Assembly (NCBI RefSeq): GCF_002086515.1
Contig: NZ_MVHH01000004.1
Span: 85,755 to 149,754, forward strand
Source of the DNA: Mycolicibacter arupensis
GTDB taxonomy: Bacteria; Actinomycetota; Actinomycetes; Mycobacteriales; Mycobacteriaceae
Length of the DNA: 64,000 nt
Reading direction: 5' to 3'
The notes beneath the pieces are model-generated. The model saw only the letters and a program-made list of their open reading frames with translations, was not told the origin of the DNA and made no database searches. Every line of letters starts with the position of its first letter. Within the stretch, counting starts at the first letter, position 1. Below, in pieces: positions 1 through 8,124 of the stretch. The translations under genes were made by a program, and so were the position numbers.

Positions 1-419
1 CCATGGTGAATCAGGCTTGTGCTCACCGAGCCCAACAACAGACGGCCGATCGAGCCGAGGCCCGTCGAGCCGGTGACCGTCATCCAGCTGCGCTTGGTGG
101 CGTCAATCAACGTCGAGGTCACCTGTGCGTAGGCCATCTCGGTGTGGACCTCGGGCGACACGCCCTCCCCCCGGCTGGACTCGACTACCGCACGTGACTG
201 GGCGAGGACCCTCGTCGCCTCGTCGGCCTGCCACACCGGAATTCCCTCACGCACCGGCCCGGGCGGCCATCCGGTCTCCAAGGGTGTCACCACATGCAGC
301 AACGTGATCGGCATGTGGCGCATGATCGCCTCGTGCGTGGCCCATGCCACCGCTGCGTCAGACTCAGCCGACCCGTCAACCGCCACTACGATTCCGCGTG
401 CCGTGCCCGCAGGTGACAT
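1..419 (-). CDS. Universal stress protein (USP), C-terminal part outside window
   Basis: The minus strand reads as an open frame from an ATG at 419 to the window edge, giving 139 residues with no stop. It begins MSPAGTARGIVVAVDGSAES, the usual USP first strand followed by the VAVDGS nucleotide-binding loop. Near the visible end is TGSTGLGSIGRLLLGS, the G-2X-G-9X-G-S ATP-binding signature of USPs. Mycobacterial USPs of this type are usually tandem proteins of about 280-300 residues, so half is probably missing. The role is inferred to be stress or dormancy adaptation, in keeping with the neighbouring genes. A second tandem USP lies at 5118-5984. Confidence 0.88.
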   Translation of the reverse strand, partial: MSPAGTARGIVVAVDGSAESDAAVAWATHEAIMRHMPITLLHVVTPLETGWPPGPVREGIPVWQADEATRVLAQSRAVVESSRGEGVSPEVHTEMAYAQVTSTLIDATKRSWMTVTGSTGLGSIGRLLLGSVSTSLIHH

Positions 420-499
420 CGTGCGGCCCTCCCATCATCTCGGCCGGCCGAGAGGTCAGTCGGCTCAACTGCGAAGTTACTGCGAACTCCGATGATTCG

Positions 500-540
500 C
501 AGGAGTCATTGGGCCTCAACACCGGTGCCATTGGCCCCTG
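500..540 (-). promoter_or_regulatory. Weak tandem DosR-box-like sites upstream of the USP gene
   Basis: On the minus strand two imperfect 20-mers match the DosR consensus TTSGGGACTWWAGTCCCSAA at about 11-12 of 20 positions: CAGGGGCCAATGGCACCGGT (540-521) and TTGAGGCCCAATGACTCCTG (519-500). Their 21-bp spacing is like paired DosR sites. The matches are weak and would not stand alone; the genes around them are the reason to list them. Confidence 0.25.
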
Positions 541-562
541 CGGCACGGATCGATCGTCGCCG

Positions 563-2605
563 CTAGAGACCGGTCGGGTAGGTCTCCGGCGTCTGCCCGG
601 CGAGCCACAGGCTGGTCACGTCCAGCGGTTCCACCGCCCGGGTCTGATCGATATGGATGATCGCATCGAAGAGGTCGGCCGGCCGGATGTGGAAGTAGTG
701 GCTGTGTCTTTCGGTCGCGGGCCGATAGATCACACCGACGGCCCGGCTCAACCGCACCTGGTCCAACGGACTGCTGGACGGTGAACCGGTGGGCATCGTC
801 ACCAGGAACGCATCCCTGCCGGTGGCATGCAAGAGATCCTCGAGACTGCCCTCGAGGGCGGGGCGGACACTCTTGCGTTGAGTTGGACCACCCCATTCGC
901 TGGCCGCGGTGACGGTACCGGCGTAGGTGCTGAACCCAATGAGACGCGCCTGGGCGCCATGGCTCTCGCGAACAAGCTGACCGAGGGTCAGCTGACCGTC
1001 GCCGGACATCTCCGTCGCCCTACCATCACCGACGTGTGAGTTGTGTGCCCACACCACAATTCGCGCCGGCGCGGCTGGATCACGTCCCCGGTCCAGCTGG
1101 ATCAGCAGCGCATCGAGAGTCTGCGCCATATGCCTGTCACGCAGGTTCCACGAGGTGACCCGCCCGCTGAACATGGTGCGGTAGTACTCCTCTGCACTGC
1201 GCACGGTTTGGGCGTTCTGCACTGCGTCGAACAGCTCGTCCTGGGCCACCGTCCCGTCCTGCTGGGCATAGCTCAAAGCGTTGCGCTGCAGGTCCACCAA
1301 TTGCGAGATCGCTTCACGCTCGCACGACGGACCCGCTCCGAATGCGGCACCGTATCCGTAGGCCTGACCGTCGTCGGCCGAGGCGTGATCGAAGCACGCG
1401 TAACGAGTGCGGGCCCGTTCGGCCGCGGCCGGATCAACAGTATCGAGGTAGGCGACCACTTCGTGCATAGAGCGATGGAGGCTGTACAGGTCAAGGCCAT
1501 AGAAGCCGGTGTGGCGCTGGCCCGCTGAACTGCACTCTTGGTTATGGGCGTAGAGCCAGTCGACGAAGTCACGAACCACCACATTGCTCCACATCCACGC
1601 CGGGAACCGCTCGAATCCGCTCAGGGCCTCATCGGCAACCTGGTCGTCGCCAAGACCTCGGACATAGCGGTTGACCCGGTAGGCGTCCGGCCAGTCTGCC
1701 TCCGCAGCAACCGCGCAGAAGCCCTTCTCCCCTATCAGCCACTTCGTGATCTCGGCCCGCGCCGCGTAGAACTCGTGGGTGCCGTGCGAGCTTTCGCCGA
1801 TCAACACAATGCGGGCGTCGCCGATCAACTCTTCCAGCGCATCCGGTGGCGGTACGCCGGCTGGGGCGCGAACCGCTGATCGACCGATGACGTCCTCGGC
1901 AGCCGGCAGTGACTGGCTGCGGGCCGGCGCCACGGCGGTCGGGGTGTTCAGGTATCGGCGGACCTCGTCATCGGTGACCTGACTGAAGTCCCAAAAAGAT
2001 TCCCCGACAGCGTGAAACGGTGTTGGCATAGTCGCACACACCATGTTGTCGACGAGGCCCGCAAACTCTCTACAGGTGGACTCGGGAGCCGCTGGCACCG
2101 CGAGCACCAGGTGTGCCGGCTCGGCATCCCGCAGGGCCTGCACCGCCGCGAGCATGCTGGCACCGGTGGCCAGTCCGTCGTCCACCACGATGACGGTTCG
2201 GCCGGCCACCTCCAAGGGTGGGCGGCCACCGCGATAGGCCGCCTCCCGGCGGACCAATTCCTTGCTTTCCCGTTCGGCCACGTCGCGCAGTTGTTGCGGG
2301 GTAATCCGAAGGTCGCGCACCAGATCGTCATTGACGACGATGCGGCCACCGCTGGCCAATGCTCCCATTGCCAGCTCTTCGTGGCCGGGAGCGCCCAGTT
2401 TGCGCACGATGAATGCGTCCAACGGAGCCCGGAGCGCTGAAGCGACTTCCCAGGCGACGGGTATCCCGCCGCGCGCCAAGCCGAGTACCAACACGTCGTC
2501 ACGATCGCGATAGGCCGTGAGCAGGCCGGCTAAGACCTGACCCGCCTCACTGCGGTCACGAAAAATCCGTCGCGGCGGCTCGCTGACCTCGGCCGCGCCG
2601 GCCAT
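563..2605 (-). CDS. Phosphoribosyltransferase / erythromycin esterase-like fusion protein (Rv2030c type)
   Basis: This is a 680-residue two-domain protein. Residues about 15-215 form a type I phosphoribosyltransferase-like domain with the PRPP loop [13 protein letters not shown]. Residues about 240-680 form an erythromycin-esterase-like (EreA/PF05139) domain with [11 protein letters not shown] and the acidic [13 protein letters not shown] segment. I chose the ATG at 2605 because it follows a GAGGG element and gives almost exactly the length I recall for M. tuberculosis Rv2030c, a DosR-regulon protein of unknown function; the open frame extends upstream without recognisable sequence. Substrates of both domains are unknown, and macrolide esterase activity should not be assumed. 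Candidate DosR boxes lie about 80-120 bp upstream. Confidence 0.9.
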   Translation of the reverse strand: MAGAAEVSEPPRRIFRDRSEAGQVLAGLLTAYRDRDDVLVLGLARGGIPVAWEVASALRAPLDAFIVRKLGAPGHEELAMGALASGGRIVVNDDLVRDLRITPQQLRDVAERESKELVRREAAYRGGRPPLEVAGRTVIVVDDGLATGASMLAAVQALRDAEPAHLVLAVPAAPESTCREFAGLVDNMVCATMPTPFHAVGESFWDFSQVTDDEVRRYLNTPTAVAPARSQSLPAAEDVIGRSAVRAPAGVPPPDALEELIGDARIVLIGESSHGTHEFYAARAEITKWLIGEKGFCAVAAEADWPDAYRVNRYVRGLGDDQVADEALSGFERFPAWMWSNVVVRDFVDWLYAHNQECSSAGQRHTGFYGLDLYSLHRSMHEVVAYLDTVDPAAAERARTRYACFDHASADDGQAYGYGAAFGAGPSCEREAISQLVDLQRNALSYAQQDGTVAQDELFDAVQNAQTVRSAEEYYRTMFSGRVTSWNLRDRHMAQTLDALLIQLDRGRDPAAPARIVVWAHNSHVGDGRATEMSGDGQLTLGQLVRESHGAQARLIGFSTYAGTVTAASEWGGPTQRKSVRPALEGSLEDLLHATGRDAFLVTMPTGSPSSSPLDQVRLSRAVGVIYRPATERHSHYFHIRPADLFDAIIHIDQTRAVEPLDVTSLWLAGQTPETYPTGL

Positions 2606-3120
2606 CACGGTTCCCTCATGATGTCGTCTCCCTGTGATCGACGACGAGATAATCATCCATTCCACCCCCGGATGCCCCATAGCGAAAGAGGGCGGAAGTC
2701 CCGAATCTTGGGGACGTCCGTCGCCTCGCGTTGCCGGAACGCGATGCCGGCCTATCGGCACCGATATCTCCCCATCCGCCCGAAAGAGGCCGCCCCAGAG
2801 AATGCCGTCCGCAAACTCTTGCGGCGGGGCCAAATCCGGTGGTGCAATAGCCTTATCACTTCGGATACGGCAGCTGCCGAGTCGACAGCCACCGCCCCTT
2901 CCACGGAGGCACAGCACATGTCATATCGCAGCAAGCACCCTTGACGTCGGTCAGGCACCGGAGAGCACTCGCACAGCAAAGAAACAGTCTGGTGGAGACG
3001 CAGCGCTGTTCAAACCACCCTTAACCACCGGGCAATTGTCGAGGCGAGCACAAGGTGGCGGCAGCCTTCCTCGTCGTTGGTCGGCGGTGGGCATGGCCCA
3101 TAGAGAACGGAGACCCGTTC
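2606..3120. other. Intergenic region between divergent genes
   Basis: This 515-bp gap separates the fusion gene (minus) from the DUF732 gene (plus). Apart from the paired DosR-like boxes at 2686-2727 and a GGAGA ribosome-binding element before 3121, I see no gene, RNA or repeat. The open frames that cross it have no recognisable protein sequence. Confidence 0.6.
2686..2727 (-). promoter_or_regulatory. Paired DosR-box candidates
   Basis: The minus strand has TTCGGGACTTCCGCCCTCTT at 2705-2686 and the plus strand has TTGGGGACGTCCGTCGCCTC at 2708-2727. Each matches about 14 of 20 positions of the DosR consensus and carries an intact GGGAC core. The two boxes are 22 bp apart, a spacing typical of tandem DosR sites, and their cores form a near-perfect inverted repeat across 2698-2715. 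They lie about 80-120 bp upstream of the Rv2030c-type gene, whose M. tuberculosis counterpart belongs to the DosR regulon. Binding itself is inferred. Confidence 0.55.
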
Positions 3121-3996
3121 ATGATTATCTCCAGGGTGATCCACCCCGGAATTACGGTAGCCGCGACTATAGCGGCGAGCATTTCACTGCAGCAGTTCAA
3201 CATTGCCATGGCAGATCCGAATCAGGACGATCAATTTCTGGCCGTCCTACAAAGTAAACAGATCCCCGCCCTTGAGAACGTCGCGACTGTCGTTGCCGCC
3301 GGCCACACCGTCTGCCGCGAACTCGATGACGGAATGCCCGCCGCCAACATATTGGATGGCCTGAAGAATGACGCGTACCACATGGATCCACTCCTGCAGA
3401 ACCAGCCGGCGCGCGTCTCGGCGACCATGAGCCGTTTCATCGCGGCTGCGGTCGAGGTCTACTGCCCAGGCGATAACAACAAGATCGCTTCGCTGATGTC
3501 GATGTCGGCCGGACCCCCACCCAGACCAGCGCAGTTGTTCGCCGTGGCGGGCTACCGCACCATGACCGCGCCGGGCCCTGGCTCAGGGCGCGCTGCGGGC
3601 ACAGCAGCCGGATTGTCGCTCGGCACAGCGGCCACCGGCGACCTGTCCCAACCCCAGCCCCCGGTTGTTCCGTCGCCCAAGGCGCCGAAGGCGAAAATTC
3701 CGCATACTCCCCGGGCGGTCACAAAACGCCCGGTGCCACAGCGGCCACCTTCGCCCCCGCGAGTCCAACCTCCACCACCGCAGCAGCCGCCACCTGTACC
3801 GCAGGCCGAACCTCCCGACACCGGGCCGCAACCGGGCGGGGCCGCCGAGGGCGGCGGCCCCGGCGGCGGTCGCGGAGGTGACGGCCCGCCCGAGCCACCT
3901 CAGGTCCTGCCGCCTGAGCCACCGCAGGTCCTGCCGCCCGAGCCACCACCGAGTGGGCCGCGGCCACCGGGAATGATCCAGCTCGTTCCCTGGTGA
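3121..3996 (+). CDS. DUF732-type exported protein with a proline-rich C-terminal region
   Basis: The 291-residue protein starts at the ATG at 3121, preceded by GGAGA, which places a signal peptide (about residues 1-30, ending NIAMA) at the N-terminus. The mature N-terminal part (about 31-130) resembles the mycobacterial DUF732 domain, a small helical exported domain with two conserved cysteines, seen here in GHTVCREL and VEVYCPG. From about residue 170 the chain is Pro/Ala/Gly-rich, with a tandem PPEPPQVL repeat near the end. Function is unknown; cell-wall spanning or protein interaction is plausible for the proline-rich region. It sits in the dormancy-type island, but its own promoter has no clear DosR box. 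Confidence 0.8.
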   Translation: MIISRVIHPGITVAATIAASISLQQFNIAMADPNQDDQFLAVLQSKQIPALENVATVVAAGHTVCRELDDGMPAANILDGLKNDAYHMDPLLQNQPARVSATMSRFIAAAVEVYCPGDNNKIASLMSMSAGPPPRPAQLFAVAGYRTMTAPGPGSGRAAGTAAGLSLGTAATGDLSQPQPPVVPSPKAPKAKIPHTPRAVTKRPVPQRPPSPPRVQPPPPQQPPPVPQAEPPDTGPQPGGAAEGGGPGGGRGGDGPPEPPQVLPPEPPQVLPPEPPPSGPRPPGMIQLVPW

Positions 3997-4049
3997 GCTG
4001 TCAGATCCACTACCCACGCCGCTGATCGCCGCCCTCGGTCGCGCCCAGG

Positions 4050-4089
4050 CCGAGGACCTACGGCCCTATCGCCGGACTCGGGTTGACAC
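4050..4089 (+). promoter_or_regulatory. Weak tandem DosR-box-like sites before the nitroreductase gene
   Basis: Two half-conserved sites begin exactly 20 bp apart: CCGAGGACCTACGGCCCTAT (4050-4069, about 12 of 20 matches to the DosR consensus) and CGCCGGACTCGGGTTGACAC (4070-4089, about 10 of 20). Both keep the GGAC core. They end 36 bp before the ATG of the Acg-type gene, a family often under DosR control. Sequence support is modest. Confidence 0.3.
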
Positions 4090-4125
4090 CACGATGTACG
4101 ACAGGGAGAGACCGGAGGCCGACAA

Positions 4126-5109
4126 ATGGCTGCCTCGTTTGTAGAAACCACAACGATCCGGGATGCGGTCTGGACCGCCTCCCGCGCCCCGTCGATACAC
4201 AACATCCAACCGTGGCGCTGGGTGCTGGACACCGATGAACTCCAGCTGTATCTGGACCGCAACCGCGTGCTGCCGTCCGATCGTGCCGGCCGGGAGGCCG
4301 TCATAGGCTGCGGCGCGACGCTGGATCACCTGCGCGTCGCACTGGCCGCGGACGGTCTGGCGTGCAACGTCGAGCGATTCCCCAACCCCAACGATCCCGA
4401 CCATCTCGCGTCGATCCAGTTCTCGCCGATGAGCTATGTCACCGACGGCCACCGCCGTCGCGCCGAAGCGATCTGGGCACGTCGCAGTGACAGGTTGCCG
4501 CTGAATCCGCCCCCGGACTGGGATTCGTTCGAGCCCGTACTGCGCAGCCGTGTCAGAGAGTACGGGGCCCGGCTCGACGTGCTGCCCGAGAGCACCCGCC
4601 CTCGACTGGCGCAGGCGTCGCGGTTCTCCGAGTCTCTGCGCCTCTACGACTCCGCATACCATGCCGAATTGCACCGGTGGGCAGTGCCATTCGCGTCCTC
4701 TGACGGTATTCCCTACGACGCGTTGGCTTCGGCCGCCGAAGACGAGCGCGTGGCTGTCGGTCGCCGCTTTCCCACGCCGCATCACCCCGAGCGCCGCACC
4801 CAGATCGGCGAGGACATGGCGACGGTCGTGGTGGTGTCCACCACGACCGATGACCGCGCCGACGCGTTGGCTGCCGGCGAGGAGCTCTCTGCGGTATTGC
4901 TGGAGTCCACCATGGCGGGTTTGGCGTCCTGCCCGCTGACACATCTCACCGAAGTGCAGGTGGCCCGCGACATTGTCGAAACGCTGGTCAACAGCAACGC
5001 CATTCCCCAGGTTCTCGTGCGGATCGGTCAGGCGCCCGCCTCCGACGAGCAGCAGAGGCGTACCGCGCGGCGTCCGCTCGATGACGTACTGACCATCCGC
5101 GGCAGATAG
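4126..5109 (+). CDS. Acg-family FMN-binding nitroreductase
   Basis: The 327-residue protein matches the Acg (Rv2032) family of nitroreductase-fold proteins in length and motifs. The N-terminal APSIHNIQPWRW segment is the FMN-contacting region of the family, and the C-terminal LVRIGQAP segment is the usual end of the fold. M. tuberculosis Acg has a covering lid and is thought to store or bind FMN rather than reduce nitro compounds, so catalysis should not be assumed. The ATG at 4126 has GGAGG eight bases upstream. The following USP gene starts 8 bp after the stop, suggesting a two-gene operon. The family is typical of the DosR dormancy regulon. Confidence 0.88.
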   Translation: MAASFVETTTIRDAVWTASRAPSIHNIQPWRWVLDTDELQLYLDRNRVLPSDRAGREAVIGCGATLDHLRVALAADGLACNVERFPNPNDPDHLASIQFSPMSYVTDGHRRRAEAIWARRSDRLPLNPPPDWDSFEPVLRSRVREYGARLDVLPESTRPRLAQASRFSESLRLYDSAYHAELHRWAVPFASSDGIPYDALASAAEDERVAVGRRFPTPHHPERRTQIGEDMATVVVVSTTTDDRADALAAGEELSAVLLESTMAGLASCPLTHLTEVQVARDIVETLVNSNAIPQVLVRIGQAPASDEQQRRTARRPLDDVLTIRGR

Positions 5110-5117
5110 GACCGGCC

Positions 5118-5984
5118 ATGGTCGGGTCGCGCTGCTCACCCCCTCGTGTAGTCGTCGGTCTCGACGCTTCCCGCGCGGCGTTGCAGGCCGCGATGTGGGC
5201 CGTCGACGAGGCCGTGCACCATCAGATTCCGCTGCGCCTGCTGTATGCGATCGACGAACACAGCCCCGGGTCCAGCGATCAGGAGGCGGACTTCGCCGCC
5301 GCCGAAAGGGCAGTGGCCAAGGCGATTTCGCTGATACAAGACCTGGAATCACCCATCCAGGTGGAGACCGAGATCGTGCGGTGCCGCGCGGTCACGGCAT
5401 TGCTGGAAGCCTCCCGGTCGGCGGCCATGGTGTGCGTGGGCTCCATCGGAATCCGTCACATCGCGCGCGGTCGCATCGGTACCACCTGGTCAGCGCTGCT
5501 GGCTTCATCGCCTTGCCCGGTAGCGGTCGTGCCCCGGACTCGCCATCCCAGCACTCGTGGAATCGAACCGGTATTGGCGGTGGTGGATAACTCTTCAGCC
5601 GCCGACGCAGTGCTGGAGCTCGGTGTCACCGAGGCATGCCTTCGCAGTGCGCCCCTGCACGTCTTCATCTTGCGGAACCTCCACCGTCGCACGTCCGGAT
5701 ATGCGACCGCACCACTGGACCCGCACACCGTCGCGGACATCGAACGCCGCATAGACCACTGGCAAGCCACAGAGCCCGGGCTCGACATCGAGGTCGTCAG
5801 CGGCCATCACGACCTGCTCAACTACCTTGAGCAGCTACAACGCCATGCGACGCCCCTCCAACTGATCGTCGTCGACCCGCGACGACCCGGCCCCCTGGAC
5901 GAACTGCTGGGTGTCGCTGCGCGTGCATCGCTGGAGGCTGCCGGTTGTACCGTGCTGACCTGCGAGCGGCGCGAATGGTTGTGA
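5118..5984 (+). CDS. Tandem-domain universal stress protein
   Basis: This 288-residue protein has two USP domains. The first (about 1-145) has VVVGLDASRAA and the ATP-binding glycine motif GSIGIRHIARGRIGTTWSAL. The second (about 150-288) keeps the fold pattern (VLAVVDNSSAAD) but its C-terminal glycine motif is eroded, so only the first domain may bind nucleotide. It probably shares a transcript with the Acg-type gene 8 bp upstream. USPs paired with Acg proteins are a feature of mycobacterial dormancy regulons. The gene ends 21 bp from the convergent priA. Confidence 0.87.
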   Translation: MVGSRCSPPRVVVGLDASRAALQAAMWAVDEAVHHQIPLRLLYAIDEHSPGSSDQEADFAAAERAVAKAISLIQDLESPIQVETEIVRCRAVTALLEASRSAAMVCVGSIGIRHIARGRIGTTWSALLASSPCPVAVVPRTRHPSTRGIEPVLAVVDNSSAADAVLELGVTEACLRSAPLHVFILRNLHRRTSGYATAPLDPHTVADIERRIDHWQATEPGLDIEVVSGHHDLLNYLEQLQRHATPLQLIVVDPRRPGPLDELLGVAARASLEAAGCTVLTCERREWL

Positions 5985-6005
5985 TCGCCGGGGACCCAGC
6001 AACCG

Positions 6006-8027
6006 TCAGCCGATGTGGAGCGGATCGATCTGGACCCGCACCGGGTGGTGAGTTCCCCGCGCGCTGAGTACCCCGATGCTGTGGCGAAGCGCGGCCGCCA
6101 GCGCCAGACCGTGCTCGCGAGTCACCCGAACCAGCATCCGGATCACGTCCAGCTGTTCGGGCACACCGGCTGGCCGCCGCACCCCCGGAGGCAGCGGCAC
6201 CGGGCCGAGCACATCTGCACCGGCCGGCAACCGCGCCTGTTCCAGCAGCGTCGTCACGGACTCGGAGTCACCGTCGAGGGCCGCAATGTGCACCGCCGGC
6301 GGTAGTCCCACCTCAGTTCGGGTGTCCAGTTCGGCTTCGGCGTGGCCGACCGGGTCCCAGCGGATGAGGGCCTGCACCGTCGGGATCGACGATTCGGCGA
6401 CCACCGTCACCAGACCGCCCGATTCGCGGTTGCGCACCAGGGCCGCCGCGGCCATCCAGCGACGGAGGGTGTCCTCGGCCGCTCGCAGATCCTGGCGACC
6501 CAACAATGCCCAACTGTCCAGCAACAGCGCCGCACCGTATCCCTGCGGAGCGTCGGGTTCGGCACCGGGTGTGGCGATGACCAAAGCCGGGCCGTCCTGG
6601 ATACGGTCCACGATGGTGTCTCCCGCGGAGGTGACCACCGGGACGCCCGAGAAGGCTCGGCCGAGCTCCTCGGCGGTACGCCGAGCGCCGATCACCACCG
6701 CCCGCACCGCATCGGACCCGCAACGCGCACACCGCAGGGCGGGATCGGCCCGACCGCACCAGCGACAGACCGCCGAACGACCCCGCTCCGGCAACGACAG
6801 CGGCCCGGTGCAATGGCGGCAGCGAGCGATGGTGCGGCACCGCCCACATGCCAGGGAAGGGACATAACCCCGCCGGGGCACCTGCACCAGCACCGGAGCA
6901 CCGGCGGCAAGGGCACTGCGCGCACTCTGCATGGCGATCGTCGGCAACCGGGCGCTGCGTGCCGCGGCGTCGCGCTGCTCGGCATATCCGGTGTCGTCGA
7001 GGGCCATCACGCGGGGAGCGGCACCGCGCAGCACTGCCCTGGGCGCCACCACATCGTGTGCCCAACCACTGCGTACCAGGGCGTGCGCCTCCGCGGTGCG
7101 GGCATATCCGCCGATCAGTGCCGCACAGCCCGCCAGGTGCGCCCGCAGCATCGCGACCTCGCGCGCATGCGGGTAGGGCGCGCGCGGTTCGGCCAGCGAA
7201 TCGTCCCCGTCGTCCCAGACCATCACCAGACCCAGATCGGCCAGCGGGGCGAACACCGCGCTGCGCGTTCCAATGACCATCCGTGCTCCACCACGCAGCA
7301 CCGCCAGCCAGCGCCGGTATCGCATGGCCGGCCCCAGGCCCGCCGACAATGCGACGACCGCTTCCTCGTCGATCCGGGCCGTCACCGCCCGCCACAGCGC
7401 GTCGACGTCACGCTGGTCGGGCACGATGGCCAGCGCTGTGCGTCCAGCGCGGATCGTCTGGGCCGCTGCGTCGACGAACCTCTCGGTCCACGAATCACCC
7501 GGGGCCACCTGCCACACGGCACGAGCGGCCCGACCTTCGCCGAGCGCAGCCAACCATGCCGCGCCCGCCCCGTACTGTCGCCACCCCGATGGGTCGACGG
7601 GCGCAATGACCGGCAGGGCGGGGCTTGCGGTCACTTCGCGCTCCACCCGCGCATGCCGCGGCGGTACCGCCAATCGCAGCACGTCGGGCCGGGTTCCCGC
7701 ATACCGCGCTGCCACCGCCTCCACCAGCCGACGTACCTCATCGGTCAGTACCGGCTCTGCCGAGACCACCCGTTCCAGCCGGCCCAGCCGGCCCACGTGG
7801 TCGGTGTCGGCGCGCCGCTCCAGCACGAAAGCATCGACCAGTCGGCCGTGGAAGCGCACCCGCACCCGCGTTCCGGGCCGGGCGTCCTCGGACTGCTCGG
7901 GTGTCACCAGATAGTCGAATTCGCGGTCCAGGTGCGGTACCGACAGCATCGGCAGCACCCGCGCCACCGGGTCATCGGGGCCAAGGGCCGGTTCCCGATT
8001 CCCCTCTCCGCCGTCGACGCTCACCAC
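6006..8027 (-). CDS. priA: PriA-type primosomal protein N', actinobacterial form without helicase motifs
   Basis: The 673-residue protein has the PriA N-terminal DNA-binding domain (VPHLDREFDYLV) and the paired zinc-binding cysteines of the family, in CGRCRTIARCRHC and CRWCG...CARCG. The helicase core is degenerate. Where PriA normally has a GxTGSGKT Walker A there is QVAPGDSWTERFV, and the DEEH box reads WDDGDDSLAEP. Actinobacterial PriA proteins are known to lack helicase motifs, so replication restart here may rely on DNA binding and protein contacts rather than unwinding. The GTG at 8027 is followed by another GTG, so the exact start is uncertain. The position next to YhhN and esterase genes matches Rv1400c-Rv1402. 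Confidence 0.93.
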   Translation of the reverse strand: MVSVDGGEGNREPALGPDDPVARVLPMLSVPHLDREFDYLVTPEQSEDARPGTRVRVRFHGRLVDAFVLERRADTDHVGRLGRLERVVSAEPVLTDEVRRLVEAVAARYAGTRPDVLRLAVPPRHARVEREVTASPALPVIAPVDPSGWRQYGAGAAWLAALGEGRAARAVWQVAPGDSWTERFVDAAAQTIRAGRTALAIVPDQRDVDALWRAVTARIDEEAVVALSAGLGPAMRYRRWLAVLRGGARMVIGTRSAVFAPLADLGLVMVWDDGDDSLAEPRAPYPHAREVAMLRAHLAGCAALIGGYARTAEAHALVRSGWAHDVVAPRAVLRGAAPRVMALDDTGYAEQRDAAARSARLPTIAMQSARSALAAGAPVLVQVPRRGYVPSLACGRCRTIARCRHCTGPLSLPERGRSAVCRWCGRADPALRCARCGSDAVRAVVIGARRTAEELGRAFSGVPVVTSAGDTIVDRIQDGPALVIATPGAEPDAPQGYGAALLLDSWALLGRQDLRAAEDTLRRWMAAAALVRNRESGGLVTVVAESSIPTVQALIRWDPVGHAEAELDTRTEVGLPPAVHIAALDGDSESVTTLLEQARLPAGADVLGPVPLPPGVRRPAGVPEQLDVIRMLVRVTREHGLALAAALRHSIGVLSARGTHHPVRVQIDPLHIG

Positions 8028-8124
8028 GCAGGTCTAGCAGACGCCGCCGTCCGGGTCATCCGGCGGACCACAGCTGTGTATCGGCGCAGACGCGCCTCAC
8101 CTGACTGATCTAGCTTGCAGCGGT

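Noticed and set aside
563..2605. Erythromycin-esterase-like domain read as macrolide resistance
   Set aside because: The domain is shared with DosR-regulon proteins of no known resistance role, and the fusion differs from EreA/EreB.
6342..8108. A 588-codon plus-strand open frame opposite priA
   Set aside because: It lies fully antisense to priA and shows no protein-like pattern.
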